The notes: generated from the letters alone by a model not told the origin. A DNA stretch of 64,000 bases from Marinobacter salinisoli (GCF_017301335.1 NZ_CP071247.1:3038001-3102000), one strand, 5' to 3'; counted from the first letter of the stretch, positions 9,111 to 22,990 are shown. Program-made: numbers and translations.

Positions 9111-12100
9111 ATGTTTAGCCCCTGGCTGCTGGCACTGATTTCCATTGCCTACATCTCAATTCTCTTTGTCATCGCCTGGGCCGGCGACAGACAGCCGGGG
9201 CTGTACCGCCGCAGGGTCACGCGAACCCACATCTATGCATTATCACTGGCGGTCTACTTCACCTCCTGGACCTTCTATGGTGCAGTTGGCCGGGCCACCC
9301 AGGAGGGGCTGGGATTCCTGCCCATTTATCTTGGGCCCCTGCTGGTCTTCATCTTTGGGGCCCCCCTGCTTCGCCGCATCATCTACATCAGCAAACGAAG
9401 CAACAGCACGTCCATAGCCGATTTCGTGGCTTCCCGATACGGCAAGTCCCAGCTATTGGCGGCCATGATTGCTTTCTTCGCCCTGATTGGCAGCGTCCCG
9501 TATATTGCCCTGCAGCTCAAAGCCATCTCTATGGGCTTCAACGTGCTGTCGGATAACGGAACCGGGGTGCAGCCCTGGGACATCTCGGCCTGGAACGATT
9601 CGGCCTGGTACATCACCCTCGCGCTGGCAGTATTCACGGTGCTTTTCGGTACCCGTCATCTGGAATCGACCGAGCATCACCGCGGCATGATTCAGGCTGT
9701 CGCCTTCGAATCCCTGATCAAGCTTATTGCTTTCGTCGCGGTCGGGCTGTTTGTCGGTTACGGGCTCTATGGCGGTTTCGGGGATCTGCTTCAGCAAGTC
9801 CGAGAGGCGGACCTCGGTGGCGTGCTGACCACTGACAACGTGGCCCCCACAGCCTTTATTACCCAGACCCTTGTCGCCATGCTGGCGATCATCTGTTTGC
9901 CACGACAGTTTCACGTCATGGTGGTTGAAAACACCGACCACCGGGACTTCACTACCGCCCGCTGGGCGATGCCGATTTACCTGATCATCGCCAGCGCGTT
10001 CGTCCTGCCAATCGCCGCTGCAGGGCTGCTGACCTCCGGTAGCGAACAAATCAATCCGGATATCCTGATCCTCCAACTGCCTATTCAGGCCGGAGAAACC
10101 TGGCTGGCGATTCTCGCGTTCCTGGGCGGCGGTTCAGCGGCGGCCGCCATGGTTATCGTATGTTCGGTGGCGATTGCCACCATGGTGAGTAACGAAATCA
10201 TCATGCCCGCGCTGCTGAAGTTTTTCCGGCCGCGCATGAACCGTCGTGCAGATCTCAGTTTCCTGCTGCTCAGCATCCGGCGTGTCGCCATATTTGTGGT
10301 GCTGCTCACAGCGTATGGTTTTTACCGCATGGCCGGGGAAGACCACAGCCTGACCGCATTCGGGCTTCTTTCCTTCGCCGCAGCGGCCCAGTTTGGGCCG
10401 GCACTGGTGGGTGGCATCCTGTGGCGCCGGGGCAACTACATGGGCGCGGTCTGGGGCCTCGCACTCGGCTTCCTGATGTGGAGCTATACCCTGCTTCTGC
10501 CCGCGCTGGCGGCCACCGGCTGGGTATCGGAAAGCCTGATCAACCAGGGCGTGTGGGGGCTCAACTGGACCCGCCCCACCGCCCTTTTTGGCATGGACAT
10601 GGACCAGGTCAGCCACGGCATTATCTGGAGTCTGGGCATCAATGTCGTCACCTACATCACCCTGTCCTTACTGACCCGACAACGGGTTCGGGAAAAGATC
10701 CAGATTGCGTCCTTCTTTCACGATCCCGAGCCACGCAACGACACCCCCCAGCACCAGAGCTGGCAGGGCGAAATCCTGATTTCCGACCTGCAGGCGATAA
10801 CAGACCGCTTCATGGGTGAGGACCGCTCAGAAACGGTTTTCCGCAACTACGAGCGACGCAACGCGATCCGACTGAACCCCCACCGTCCGGCATCCGGCCA
10901 CCTGATGAAGTACATTGAGCGCCAGTTAGCCTCGGTGATCGGCGCATCTACCGCACGGGTGGTTCTGGAATCCACACTGACCGGCCGCGACATGCAGATC
11001 GAGGACGTCGTCAGCATCGTCGATGAAGCCTCCCAGGCCATGACGTTCAGTCGGGAGCTACTGCAATCGGCTATCGAAAACATCAGCCTTGGCGTGTCAG
11101 TGGTCAACCACCAGCAACAACTGGTGGTTTGGAATCACCGCTATCTGGAGCTCTTTAATTACCCGAAAGGGTTTGTGCGCGTGGGCCGGCCGGTGGAAGA
11201 CCTGATGCGCTATAACCTGACCAACGCCAATTTGGCGGCGCGCCGGATTGATGAAATCATTGCCGATCGCTGCGCCAACATGCGCAGTGGCAAAGCCATG
11301 TCCTACGAACGCCAGCGCCCAGACGGGACCGTGTTGCGGATCGATGGCAGCCCCATTCCCGGCGGCGGCTACGTCACCACCTTCCAGGACATCACGCCGA
11401 TGCGACGCACCGAGCAGGCCCTGAAAGAAACCAATATCTATCTTGAACAACGGGTAAAGGAGCGAACCCAGGAACTGCAAGTCATAAACGAGCAGATGCT
11501 CAAGGCGAAGTCAGTAGCGGAACAAGCCAACCAGAGCAAAACCCGTTTCCTGGCCTCGGCCAGCCACGACCTTCTGCAACCGCTCAATGCCGCACGCCTG
11601 TTCTCGTCGGCCCTGGCCGGTAAAACGACAGACGGCGAAGTGAGAGAGCTGGTGGAGCACATTGACAGCTCGCTGGGCGCAGCCGAGGAAATCATCAGTA
11701 CCCTGCTCGATATTTCCAAGCTCGACGCCGGCGCACTGGAACCGGATATCGGCGTTTTCCCGGTTAACGACATGCTGCGCCACCTGGCAACGGACTTCTC
11801 GGCCATTGCCAAGGACCGCGGCCTGGAACTGAAGGTCGTGCCCTCCAGTGCCTGGGTTCGCTCCGATGCGAAACTGCTGCGCCGCGTGATCCAGAATTTC
11901 CTGTCCAACGCGATCCGCTACACCCCGCAAGGCAAGATTCTGCTAGGTTGTCGCCGGCTGAAAGGCTTTATCCGCATCGATGTCTGGGATACCGGCCCGG
12001 GGATACCGGACGACCAGCTCAACCACATCTTCGAAGAATTCCGCAGGTTCCAGCAAGGGCGGGATAAAAAAGGGCTCGGGCTGGGCCTCGCCATCGTCGA

Positions 12101-12626
12101 ACGTATCAGCGGGATGCTCAACCACCCGGTTACCGTCCGCTCGGTGCAGGGCCATGGCAGCCTGTTCGCCATTACCGTCCCACTTGCCACGCCCGAGAAA
12201 GAGCCGAACACCAGAACCGCGCCCTTATCTGCTTCGCGCCGTGTCGCCAACCTTGGGGGCTTGCACGTGCTCTGTATCGATAACGACGACTCGATTCTTC
12301 AGGGCATGGTAGCTCTGCTCGGCAACTGGCAATGCGAGGTCACCGCTGCCGAGAGCCTCGACGATGCTCTTCAGAAGCTTGATGGCCGGGCGCCCGAAAT
12401 TATCCTCGCTGACTATCAGTTAGACGACAACAAGAACGGTCTGGACGCGATGGACAGTATCCGAGACAGTTTTTCCCCGGACATACCGGGCATACTGATT
12501 ACCGGCTACATGGCACCGGACGTGCGTGACGATGCCAATCAACGGGGCTTCCATGTGCTCTACAAGCCTGTGAAGCCGGCGGCACTTCGGGCCCTGGTTA
12601 ACAAGTTACTGAAACAGAAGCCTTAA
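9111..12626 (+). CDS. Hybrid sensor histidine kinase with N-terminal sodium:solute symporter domain, PAS and C-terminal receiver
   Basis: 1171 residues. Residues 1 to about 500 hold roughly 13 membrane helices of the SLC5/SSS fold, as in CbrA and NahK/ErcS'-type kinases. A linker and a PAS domain follow (about 660-770), then a coiled coil (LEQRVKERTQELQ). The dimerisation domain has SASHDLLQPLNAARL with phospho-acceptor H819. The ATPase domain shows VIQNFLSNAIRYTP (N box), WDTGPGIPDD (G1) and GLGLGLAIVERI (G2). The receiver has IDNDDS, phosphorylatable D1101 in LADYQLDD, and YKPVKP. It probably senses a solute related to that of the symporter upstream (inference). No LuxR-type response regulator, the usual partner of this class, is encoded next to it; only a damaged receiver follows. 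GGAG lies 10 nt before the ATG. Confidence 0.93.
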   Translation: MFSPWLLALISIAYISILFVIAWAGDRQPGLYRRRVTRTHIYALSLAVYFTSWTFYGAVGRATQEGLGFLPIYLGPLLVFIFGAPLLRRIIYISKRSNSTSIADFVASRYGKSQLLAAMIAFFALIGSVPYIALQLKAISMGFNVLSDNGTGVQPWDISAWNDSAWYITLALAVFTVLFGTRHLESTEHHRGMIQAVAFESLIKLIAFVAVGLFVGYGLYGGFGDLLQQVREADLGGVLTTDNVAPTAFITQTLVAMLAIICLPRQFHVMVVENTDHRDFTTARWAMPIYLIIASAFVLPIAAAGLLTSGSEQINPDILILQLPIQAGETWLAILAFLGGGSAAAAMVIVCSVAIATMVSNEIIMPALLKFFRPRMNRRADLSFLLLSIRRVAIFVVLLTAYGFYRMAGEDHSLTAFGLLSFAAAAQFGPALVGGILWRRGNYMGAVWGLALGFLMWSYTLLLPALAATGWVSESLINQGVWGLNWTRPTALFGMDMDQVSHGIIWSLGINVVTYITLSLLTRQRVREKIQIASFFHDPEPRNDTPQHQSWQGEILISDLQAITDRFMGEDRSETVFRNYERRNAIRLNPHRPASGHLMKYIERQLASVIGASTARVVLESTLTGRDMQIEDVVSIVDEASQAMTFSRELLQSAIENISLGVSVVNHQQQLVVWNHRYLELFNYPKGFVRVGRPVEDLMRYNLTNANLAARRIDEIIADRCANMRSGKAMSYERQRPDGTVLRIDGSPIPGGGYVTTFQDITPMRRTEQALKETNIYLEQRVKERTQELQVINEQMLKAKSVAEQANQSKTRFLASASHDLLQPLNAARLFSSALAGKTTDGEVRELVEHIDSSLGAAEEIISTLLDISKLDAGALEPDIGVFPVNDMLRHLATDFSAIAKDRGLELKVVPSSAWVRSDAKLLRRVIQNFLSNAIRYTPQGKILLGCRRLKGFIRIDVWDTGPGIPDDQLNHIFEEFRRFQQGRDKKGLGLGLAIVERISGMLNHPVTVRSVQGHGSLFAITVPLATPEKEPNTRTAPLSASRRVANLGGLHVLCIDNDDSILQGMVALLGNWQCEVTAAESLDDALQKLDGRAPEIILADYQLDDNKNGLDAMDSIRDSFSPDIPGILITGYMAPDVRDDANQRGFHVLYKPVKPAALRALVNKLLKQKP

Positions 12627-13117
12627 TCAGCGAAGTCGAAACCCTAAACACCACCAGAGCCTTTGGCACGCTGTATTTCCTGATCATTGATGACTTTGCG
12701 AACTTCCGTGCCTCCCTCGGACAAATGCTGACGAGCTTTGGCGCCAACAATATCGAAGCCGTACCCCATCCCGCCGCGGCAATTCAACATTGCATGTACA
12801 ACGCTGTAGATGTGGTGCTGTGTGACTACCTTCTGGGCAACGACAGAAATGGCCAGCACCTTCTCGAAGAGCTCAGGCATCGCAAGCTGCTCAAACGTTC
12901 TTCCCTGTTCCTGATGGTCACTGCGGAAACCTCCAAAGATGTGGTCATGGGCGCACGTGAAAACCAGCCCGACGCTTACCTGACCAAACCGCTTAACCGG
13001 ACCATGTTGCAAAAACGGCTTGCTATCAGAGCATCTCGCCCGCCACAGGCCGCTGTTCGATGGCCTGGCGATTCGCTATTCGATAGAAGCAGAAGACATC
13101 ACAGGCTTTTTCGATAG
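12626..13117 (+). pseudogene. Receiver-domain remnant (REC-TPR type response regulator) without a normal start codon
   Basis: The reading frame that overlaps the kinase stop encodes a complete receiver domain: YFLIIDDFANFRASL (acidic pair), VVLCDYLLGND (phospho-acceptor Asp), MVTAET and AYLTKPLNRT (Thr and Lys). It resembles the receiver of REC-TPR response regulators of Pseudomonas. Upstream of IIDD the frame is open only back to 12602 and holds no ATG, GTG or TTG; the first usable ATG (12725) lies inside the domain and would remove the acidic pair. After LQKRL (about 13021) the frame turns into unrelated basic sequence and stops at 13117, while homology continues in the +1 frame as a histidine-kinase ATPase domain. 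The output TPR domain is missing. I read this as a deletion remnant; an unusual ATC/ATT/CTG start is the alternative. Confidence 0.65.
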
Positions 13118-13442
13118 GGAGCTGATGACTGGCGTATTGAACAACATTATCAACAACGCCATTCGATACACCGACCGGCAAATTCGAATCATCGCCCGCA
13201 CATCAGATGGTTTCTTGGTGATTGCTGTTGAAGACGACGGTAAGGGCTACCCGGAAGTGATGCTGACAGAGGGTGAGGCCAGTTTCGGTGCCGTGAATTT
13301 TGAGCGCGGCAGTACACGCCTCGGTCTCTACTTCGCCTCAGCCATTGCGAGACTGCACCAGCAGGATGAACGGCAGGGTGGGATTCGTCTGAGCAATGGC
13401 GGCAGTCTGGGCCGAGGTGTGTTCGAAATCTGGCTTCCCTGA
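13020..13442 (+). pseudogene. C-terminal ATPase part of a histidine kinase, N-terminal domains missing
   Basis: 140 residues from a TTG. The sequence contains FFDRELMTGVLNNIINNAIRYT (N box; positions 13106-13171), VEDDGKGYPEVML (G1) and GSTRLGLYFASAIA (G2), then the usual C-terminal strands. No sensor domain and no phospho-accepting His domain remain, so it cannot act as a kinase by itself. It overlaps the receiver remnant in another frame. The simplest reading is that one deletion removed the 3' half of a response-regulator gene and the 5' half of the kinase gene behind it. It could still be expressed as an ATP-binding fragment. Confidence 0.65.
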
Positions 13443-13549
13443 AGCGCGGCTGTGATCGCTGCAGGGGAATGAACTCTATCCAGATGACCGATACACCAGG
13501 CGTAATCCGCAGGCAGATCGATCTGCTGACGTAGTTTTATTAGGGCAAT

Positions 13550-13580
13550 AAAAAACCCCCGGCAGCGGAGCTGTCGGGGG
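13550..13580 (-). terminator. rrn terminator: Rho-independent terminator of the rRNA operon
   Basis: On the minus strand a 10-bp stem CCCCCGACAG/CTGCCGGGGG (one G-U pair) with loop CTCCG is followed by six T. It lies 15 bases beyond the 5S gene. Confidence 0.92.
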
Positions 13581-13594
13581 TTTTGGTATTAAGA

Positions 13595-13710
13595 GTCTGA
13601 CGATGACCTACTCTCGCATGGGCAATGCCACACTACCATCGGCGCAGGCCTGTTTCACTTCTGAGTTCGGGATGGGATCAGGTGGTTCCGGGCCGCTATG
13701 GTCGTCAGAC
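13595..13710 (-). rRNA. rrf: 5S ribosomal RNA
   Basis: 116 nt. The ends GTCTGACGA and TCGTCAGAC pair as the terminal helix. Inside, the minus strand carries the conserved CCGAACTCAGAAGTGAAA and GCGAGAGTAGG segments of gammaproteobacterial 5S rRNA. It is last in the operon, 78 bases after 23S. Confidence 0.96.
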
Positions 13711-13788
13711 AAAACGGTTGATCACTGGGAAGGACGAGATGGACTGTGATGTTGATTTCGCGTTATCCGCAATTGTCTTGGGTGTTAT

Positions 13789-16681
<2,893 letters not shown>

Positions 16682-16878
16682 ATATAACCCCAAAACAACT
16701 GATCACGACCGAGCATCACCACCAGGCAAGCCTGATATTGATTCCCACTCGAGACCGTCATTCGAAGCTATAAACAACCACTTCAACGACACACCGGATA
16801 ACGCTTGAAATCGTTATCACTTTGAACATTTTCTCTCGGAGATAATGAGAGAAAAATATTCGTCTATCTCGTCCAATT

Positions 16879-16890
16879 TGTTAAAGAGCA
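16879..16890 (-). promoter_or_regulatory. boxA antitermination site in the 16S-23S spacer
   Basis: The minus strand reads TGCTCTTTAACA, identical to the boxA consensus bound by NusB-S10, about 200 bases before the 23S gene. The rest of the 300-bp spacer between tRNA-Ala and 23S holds no other gene that I can see. Confidence 0.85.
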
Positions 16891-16985
16891 AATCTGACCC
16901 AGTGATCAGAAAGAAGAGCTTCACAATGGAAACGCTTGTTTCTGGACACTGCCAATCCGGCGCCGCCGAATCGATCAGTTAAGTT

Positions 16986-17061
16986 TGGTGGAGCTAGGCA
17001 GGATCGAACTGCCGACCTCCTGCGTGCAAGGCAGGCGCTCTCCCAGCTGAGCTATAGCCCC
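16986..17061 (-). tRNA. tRNA-Ala (anticodon TGC)
   Basis: 76 nt including encoded CCA. The minus strand begins GGGGCTATAGCTCAGC, the anticodon loop is CTTGCAC with TGC, and the T arm carries GTTCGATCC. It is the second tRNA of the rRNA spacer. Confidence 0.97.
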
Positions 17062-17157
17062 AATTCAGCTACTGCAAAAATTGTGTAGATCTAGGCGTCG
17101 TTTGGTGCCGCCTAGCCTGCTAGGCAAGCCATTCGACAACGACGAGCTACGCAATTT

Positions 17158-17234
<77 letters not shown>

Positions 17235-17323
17235 AATGGCATGGGCCTGCTAGACCCGTTGCTCTCTTTAATTAGCCAACCAAGTAATTCGTGTGGACTC
17301 TGACCGAAGCGTTCGGCTTCGTT

Positions 17324-18863
<1,540 letters not shown>

Positions 18864-18989
18864 AAATCATATAGCGATCCGAAAATCGCAAATCTTGCTC
18901 AAGACAAAACTCAATTTCGACGAGTCACTGTCCTGATATTTCATGTCCGAAATACCTCGGCCAGCGCCCACACGAATTACTTGGTTAAC

Positions 18990-19001
18990 TTTTTAAAGAA
19001 C
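18990..19001 (-). promoter_or_regulatory. boxA-like element in the 16S leader
   Basis: The minus strand reads GTTCTTTAAAAA, close to boxA TGCTCTTTAACA, between the proximal promoter and the 16S gene, where leader antitermination sites normally lie. Confidence 0.55.
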
Positions 19002-19030
19002 GTTGAGCCGTTGCTCAATCAAGGCCGCGT

Positions 19031-19058
19031 ATTCTACATCGAATCCCGACCCTGTCAA
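19031..19058 (-). promoter_or_regulatory. rRNA promoter, proximal (P3)
   Basis: Minus strand: TTGACA at 19058-19053 and TAGAAT at 19036-19031 with a 16-bp spacer ending ATTCGATG. The discriminator ACGCGG is GC-rich, as in promoters under stringent control, and the upstream stretch TTCAAAACAA resembles an UP element. Confidence 0.82.
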
Positions 19059-19144
19059 CCGTTGTTTTGAAGTAATTTTCGAAGCTCTCAACAAACTTCC
19101 AAACCACTCAAACCTTCCGGCTTGCTCCGAAGAGCGAGGCGCGC

Positions 19145-19172
19145 ATTCTACAGTGAATCGCCACCTTGTCAA
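19145..19172 (-). promoter_or_regulatory. rRNA promoter, middle (P2)
   Basis: Minus strand: TTGACA at 19172-19167, 16-bp spacer ending ATTCACTG, TAGAAT at 19150-19145, discriminator GCGCGCC. It has the same layout as the proximal promoter, 114 bp away. Confidence 0.82.
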
Positions 19173-19277
19173 TCGCTTTCTTGAAGAATCTTTAAAACCA
19201 TCTTCTTCAACAATTTCAATCAACTACCTCTGAAAATCCGCGCCTTGCCGGCGCCGTGTCCCTCAGAAGTGGTGCGC

Positions 19278-19305
19278 ATTCTACAGGCCACAGGCAGACT
19301 GTCAA
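19278..19305 (-). promoter_or_regulatory. rRNA promoter, distal (P1)
   Basis: Minus strand: TTGACA at 19305-19300, 16-bp spacer, TAGAAT at 19283-19278, discriminator GCGCACC, with TTAAAAAAGCGCG directly upstream. It is 133 bp from the middle promoter and lies between purT and the rRNA operon. Confidence 0.82.
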
Positions 19306-19422
19306 CGCGCTTTTTTAACATTTCTTACGATGCTTCGGTTTCCCCCTATACACCGCCCTCAGAACTGCTCAACCTATGACCAGAATGTTCGCGCTTTGTT
19401 CAAAACGGACTGAATTTTCTGA

Positions 19423-20619
19423 TCACAGCTCAACCTTGACTGCAGCAGCCGACGACCTTGCCTTTTCCCGCGCCTCTTCAATGGAGTTAGCTCGGGCCAA
19501 CGCCACGCCCATTCGCCGACGCCCCCTCAACTCCGGCTTGCCAAAGAGCCTCAGCTGCGTGTCTGGCTCAAGCAACGCCGTTTCAAGACCGGAAAAGGCA
19601 ATATTGACCGACTCACCTTCCGGCAGGATGACGGCCGAAGCAGACGGGCCGCTCTGACGAATGCCCGGGATGGGCAGACCAAGAATCGCACGAGCGTGGA
19701 GCGCGAACTCCGACAGGTCCTGGGACACCAGGGTGACTAACCCGGTGTCGTGTGGGCGCGGCGACACTTCGGAAAACCAGACATCATCCCCTTTGATAAA
19801 TAGCTCGACTCCATAAAGGCCGTCACCGCCAAGGTTCTCCACGATCTTACGAGCGATTTCTTTTGAACGCTCCAGCGCGAGGGCCGACATGGGCTGGGGC
19901 TGCCAGGACTCACGATAGTCACCCTCTACCTGCTGATGACCAATCGGATCACAAAAAGAGATCCCGTCGCCATGCTTCACAGTAAGCAACGTAATTTCAT
20001 AATCGAAATCCACGAAGCCCTCTATAATCACCCGCCCTTTGCCGGCACGCCCCCCGGACTGGGCATACTCCCAGGCGGGCTCGATATCCCCCTCGGCTTT
20101 CACGGTACTCTGACCTTTACCGGATGAGCTCATGATCGGCTTGACCACCAAAGGAAGCCCTACCGCCTTTACTGCGTCGAGGTATTCCTGTTTCGTCCCG
20201 GCAAAGCGATAAGGAGAGGTTGGCACCCCTTCTTCTTCAGCAGCCATTCTGCGAATGCCCTCCCGATTCATCGTGAGGTTAACGGCCCGCGCCGTGGGTA
20301 CTACCCGATATCCCTCTTCTTCGAGCTTGACCAACTCGGACGTCGCGATAGCTTCAATTTCCGGAACAATCAGATTGGGCCGCTCCAGTTCAATAATCCG
20401 ACGCAGCTCGACGGCATCCAGCATATCGATGACATGGCTACGGTGAGCAACCTGCATGGCCGGCGCATTGGCGTACCGGTCCACGGCAATGACTTCGACA
20501 CCATATCGCTGAAGCTCGATAACGACCTCTTTGCCGAGCTCCCCCGAACCACAAAACAAAACTTTGAACGCACTGTCCTTAAGGGGGGTACCGATACGTA
20601 CACCAGGTTTATCTGCCAT
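19423..20619 (-). CDS. purT: Formate-dependent phosphoribosylglycinamide formyltransferase (GAR transformylase 2)
   Basis: 398 residues, normal length. This ATP-grasp enzyme makes formyl-GAR from GAR, formate and ATP, step 3 of purine synthesis, without folate. Visible features: [19 protein letters not shown] (N-terminal nucleotide-like fold), [22 protein letters not shown] (ATP-grasp loop), [22 protein letters not shown] (metal ligands) and [11 protein letters not shown]. It stands alone, 54 bp after the DUF1289 gene and upstream of the rRNA promoters; purL, the next pathway step, lies 3 kb away. Confidence 0.97.
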   Translation of the reverse strand: MADKPGVRIGTPLKDSAFKVLFCGSGELGKEVVIELQRYGVEVIAVDRYANAPAMQVAHRSHVIDMLDAVELRRIIELERPNLIVPEIEAIATSELVKLEEEGYRVVPTARAVNLTMNREGIRRMAAEEEGVPTSPYRFAGTKQEYLDAVKAVGLPLVVKPIMSSSGKGQSTVKAEGDIEPAWEYAQSGGRAGKGRVIIEGFVDFDYEITLLTVKHGDGISFCDPIGHQQVEGDYRESWQPQPMSALALERSKEIARKIVENLGGDGLYGVELFIKGDDVWFSEVSPRPHDTGLVTLVSQDLSEFALHARAILGLPIPGIRQSGPSASAVILPEGESVNIAFSGLETALLEPDTQLRLFGKPELRGRRRMGVALARANSIEEAREKARSSAAAVKVEL

Positions 20620-20673
20620 GTCCTCACCTGCCCGCTAAAATAGCTAAATAGAGAAAAGGCGCCCAACGACGCC

Positions 20674-20856
20674 TCAGAGAGAAACCTTTTCTTCGCGCTT
20701 TGCGACGCTTTTCAGCACCTCACGCCGCTCTTCATCGGTCATCTGTGTCCAGCGAAGGATCTCATCTCCGGTTCGCTGACACCCGATACACATGTCATTT
20801 TCATCGAGCGCACACACATGAACGCACGGGGAGCGAACTCTGTCTCGCACACTCAT
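20674..20856 (-). CDS. DUF1289 family small cysteine-rich protein
   Basis: 60 residues. Four cysteines at 11, 15, 23 and 26 in [20 protein letters not shown] form a likely metal or Fe-S site; the family also shares the following EI..W segment (EILRWTQM). Function is unknown. The ATG overlaps the end of the gamma-carbonic anhydrase gene by 4 nt, so it is translationally coupled to it. Downstream on this strand AGGCG...CGCCTTTTCT forms a weak terminator (about 20657-20675) before purT. Confidence 0.9.
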   Translation of the reverse strand: MSVRDRVRSPCVHVCALDENDMCIGCQRTGDEILRWTQMTDEERREVLKSVAKREEKVSL

Positions 20857-21386
20857 CGAATAGGCTCACACTGCTTCAATGATTCAAGATACCGGGCGCC
20901 ATTCTGCACATAGTGCTGGGCGCTCATTTCCAGCATCTTTTTCTGGCTGTCATTCAGCTCACGTTTTATCTTTCCGGGCGACCCCACAACCATGGAGCCA
21001 TCAGGAATTTCCATTCCCTCCGGGATCAGCGTATTCGCGCCGATCAGACAGTGCTTACCTATCTTTGCCCCATTGAGAACGACCGCATTGATACCGATAA
21101 GAGAGTAGTCACCAATCTCGCAACCGTGGAGCATCGCTTTGTGCCCAACAGTAACGCCACGACCAAGGGTCAGCGGGATACCCGGATCCGTGTGGAGCAC
21201 CGAACCATCCTGCACGTTGCTCTGGGGGCCAACGGTAATCCATTCGTTATCACCGCGAATGACCACGTTGAACCAGACACTGGACTGCTCCATCAATCGA
21301 ACACGACCAATAATAGATGCGTTTTCCGCAACGAACTGGCCGCCGCCGACCAACTCGGGTATTCGCTCGCCCAACTCATAAAACAT
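20853..21386 (-). CDS. Gamma carbonic anhydrase family protein (YrdA-like)
   Basis: 177 residues forming a left-handed beta helix: repeated hexapeptides such as [49 protein letters not shown] and [12 protein letters not shown]. The zinc histidines are in VLHTD and GHKAMLHG, as in Cam-like and YrdA/CaiE proteins. Some members are active carbonic anhydrases, many are not proven. It is the middle gene of a tight operon: the Nudix gene ends 1 nt before it and DUF1289 overlaps its end. Confidence 0.92.
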   Translation of the reverse strand: MFYELGERIPELVGGGQFVAENASIIGRVRLMEQSSVWFNVVIRGDNEWITVGPQSNVQDGSVLHTDPGIPLTLGRGVTVGHKAMLHGCEIGDYSLIGINAVVLNGAKIGKHCLIGANTLIPEGMEIPDGSMVVGSPGKIKRELNDSQKKMLEMSAQHYVQNGARYLESLKQCEPIR

Positions 21387-21387
21387 T

Positions 21388-21975
21388 TCAGTCTCCCTTC
21401 GGTGGCTCTAATAAATCGATGCCGGCATCGTACACAGCGTTCAGGAAATCGACCAGAACCACAGCAGACATTCCCCATATCTGATAGCGCTCCCAGCGGT
21501 AACAGGGCACGTAGAGCGTGTGATTCATGAATGGGAGGGCATCGGTGCGTTCTCGCCTGTCCTCGAGGAAAAAAGACAGCGGCACACGGAAGATGCTCTC
21601 AATTTCATCCGGGTTGTGCTCAAGCGGATAATCAGCAGGAATCACCCCCACATACGGTGTCACAAGAATCCCATACCGTGACATCACCTGACTGAGTGGC
21701 GCGATTACATCTACCTGTTCCGGCGGCAAACCGATTTCCTCGTGAGTCTCCCTGAGTGCCGTTGACTCCAGAGTTGAGTCCTGCAGATCCCGACGACCGC
21801 CGGGATAAGACACCTGACCACGATGCGTGGTCAGTTTTGCTGACCGGAGCGTAAACACCATTTCGGGATTTCGATGGTCGTCAGTCACGGGCACCAGAAT
21901 GCCCGCTTCAGGATAATCGAGTGCCAGTTGTCGGGGGGCGTAAGAGGCAAGACGCTCAGCAAGTAAATCTCGCAA
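21388..21975 (-). CDS. nudL: Nudix CoA pyrophosphatase (NudL/YeaB-like)
   Basis: 195 residues. The Nudix box is at about 65-90 ([25 protein letters not shown], at minus-strand positions around 21720-21795), preceded by the [20 protein letters not shown] segment typical of the CoA-diphosphatase subgroup, which cleaves CoA to phosphopantetheine and 3',5'-ADP. I place the start at the TTG at 21975 because GGAG lies exactly 7 nt before it; the frame is open further upstream, but that stretch overlaps the divergent Nudix gene and is not conserved in kind. First gene of the nudL/gamma-CA/DUF1289 operon. Confidence 0.88.
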   Translation of the reverse strand: MRDLLAERLASYAPRQLALDYPEAGILVPVTDDHRNPEMVFTLRSAKLTTHRGQVSYPGGRRDLQDSTLESTALRETHEEIGLPPEQVDVIAPLSQVMSRYGILVTPYVGVIPADYPLEHNPDEIESIFRVPLSFFLEDRRERTDALPFMNHTLYVPCYRWERYQIWGMSAVVLVDFLNAVYDAGIDLLEPPKGD

Positions 21976-22071
21976 GTTATGACTCCAGATACATAAGCAC
22001 GCTGCATGAGACACAGACAGCCTTGATGGGTAAACTGACCACCTGATGTTATTCAGTATACGGGGAAAACC

Positions 22072-22629
22072 ATGAAGTACTGCAGCACCTGCGGCCATCC
22101 GGTTGAACAGCGCATTCCCGAGGGCGATAACCGGCACCGCTATGTATGCATCAGCTGCGAAGAGATACATTACCAGAACCCGCGAATTGTTGCCGGCACC
22201 GTTCCTGTATGGGAGGGAAAAATTCTTTTGTGCCGACGGGCCATCGAACCCCGCTATGGCTACTGGACCCTGCCCGCCGGATTTATGGAAAACGCAGAAA
22301 CCACGGTCGAGGCCGCCATGCGAGAGACAATGGAAGAGGCACTGGCTGAGGTGGTCGTGGACGGGCTGTACTCGATCATCGACGTGCCACACATTAACCA
22401 GGTGCACATGTTTTACCGAGCGTCGTTAAAAGACGGCCGGTTCGGTGCCGGCGAAGAATCACTGGAATCTCGCCTGTTTGATCTGGCAGACATCCCGTGG
22501 GGCGAAATATCCTTCCCAACCGTCAGAAAAACGCTTGAGCTGTTCGTCGAAGATGTAAAAAACGATTCGTTCGGCGTTCATATCGATGACATCCGTCGGC
22601 CGATGTCCGCCACCAGCAAGACCGGCTGA
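22072..22629 (+). CDS. Nudix hydrolase with N-terminal zinc ribbon
   Basis: 185 residues. The first 35 contain two CxxC pairs (CSTCG and CISCEE), a zinc ribbon of the Nudix_N_2 type. The Nudix box then reads GFMENAETTVEAAMRETMEEA, with the REtxEE core (RETMEEA) intact. The substrate is unknown; NADH pyrophosphatase NudC has a similar layout but is longer. It is divergent from nudL and abuts the convergent NIF3-like gene without any spacer. Confidence 0.9.
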   Translation: MKYCSTCGHPVEQRIPEGDNRHRYVCISCEEIHYQNPRIVAGTVPVWEGKILLCRRAIEPRYGYWTLPAGFMENAETTVEAAMRETMEEALAEVVVDGLYSIIDVPHINQVHMFYRASLKDGRFGAGEESLESRLFDLADIPWGEISFPTVRKTLELFVEDVKNDSFGVHIDDIRRPMSATSKTG

Positions 22630-22941
22630 TCACAGCACTTCCATTCGATAGACTTCATACGCGGGCTCTTCATAAGGATGAGCTCGCTTAAGCGCCCCCA
22701 ACGCGGCCCTGATCACGTCATCCTCACACACCAGCTCAACCTTGTATTCCTCGACCTGTTCGACCTCCCCGCACTTCCCCAGGAACGGATCGCTACCTTC
22801 CAATGGCCGGAATTGACCCCGCCCCTGGCACTGCCATGCACAACTGTCGTAGTCACCAATCCTACCGGCACCAGCGTCGAACAAAGCCTGCTTGGTTATC
22901 TCAAGGTGAGACGCTGGAACGAAGTAGCACAATTTATACAT
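22630..22941 (-). CDS. NIF3/YqfO-type small domain protein
   Basis: 103 residues. MYKLCYFVPASHLEITKQAL and the C-terminal AHPYEEPAYEVYRM match the stand-alone version of the domain inserted in NIF3/YqfO proteins, which is related to the PII/CutA fold. GRIGDYDSCAW and a central loop GRGQFRPLEGSDPF are typical. Its role is unknown. The stop codon adjoins that of the Nudix gene, so the two messages end tail to tail. Confidence 0.9.
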   Translation of the reverse strand: MYKLCYFVPASHLEITKQALFDAGAGRIGDYDSCAWQCQGRGQFRPLEGSDPFLGKCGEVEQVEEYKVELVCEDDVIRAALGALKRAHPYEEPAYEVYRMEVL

Positions 22942-22990
22942 AGACCCTCCAGTATCGTATATTTTTTGATCAACTCAATGGCTTATGAAC

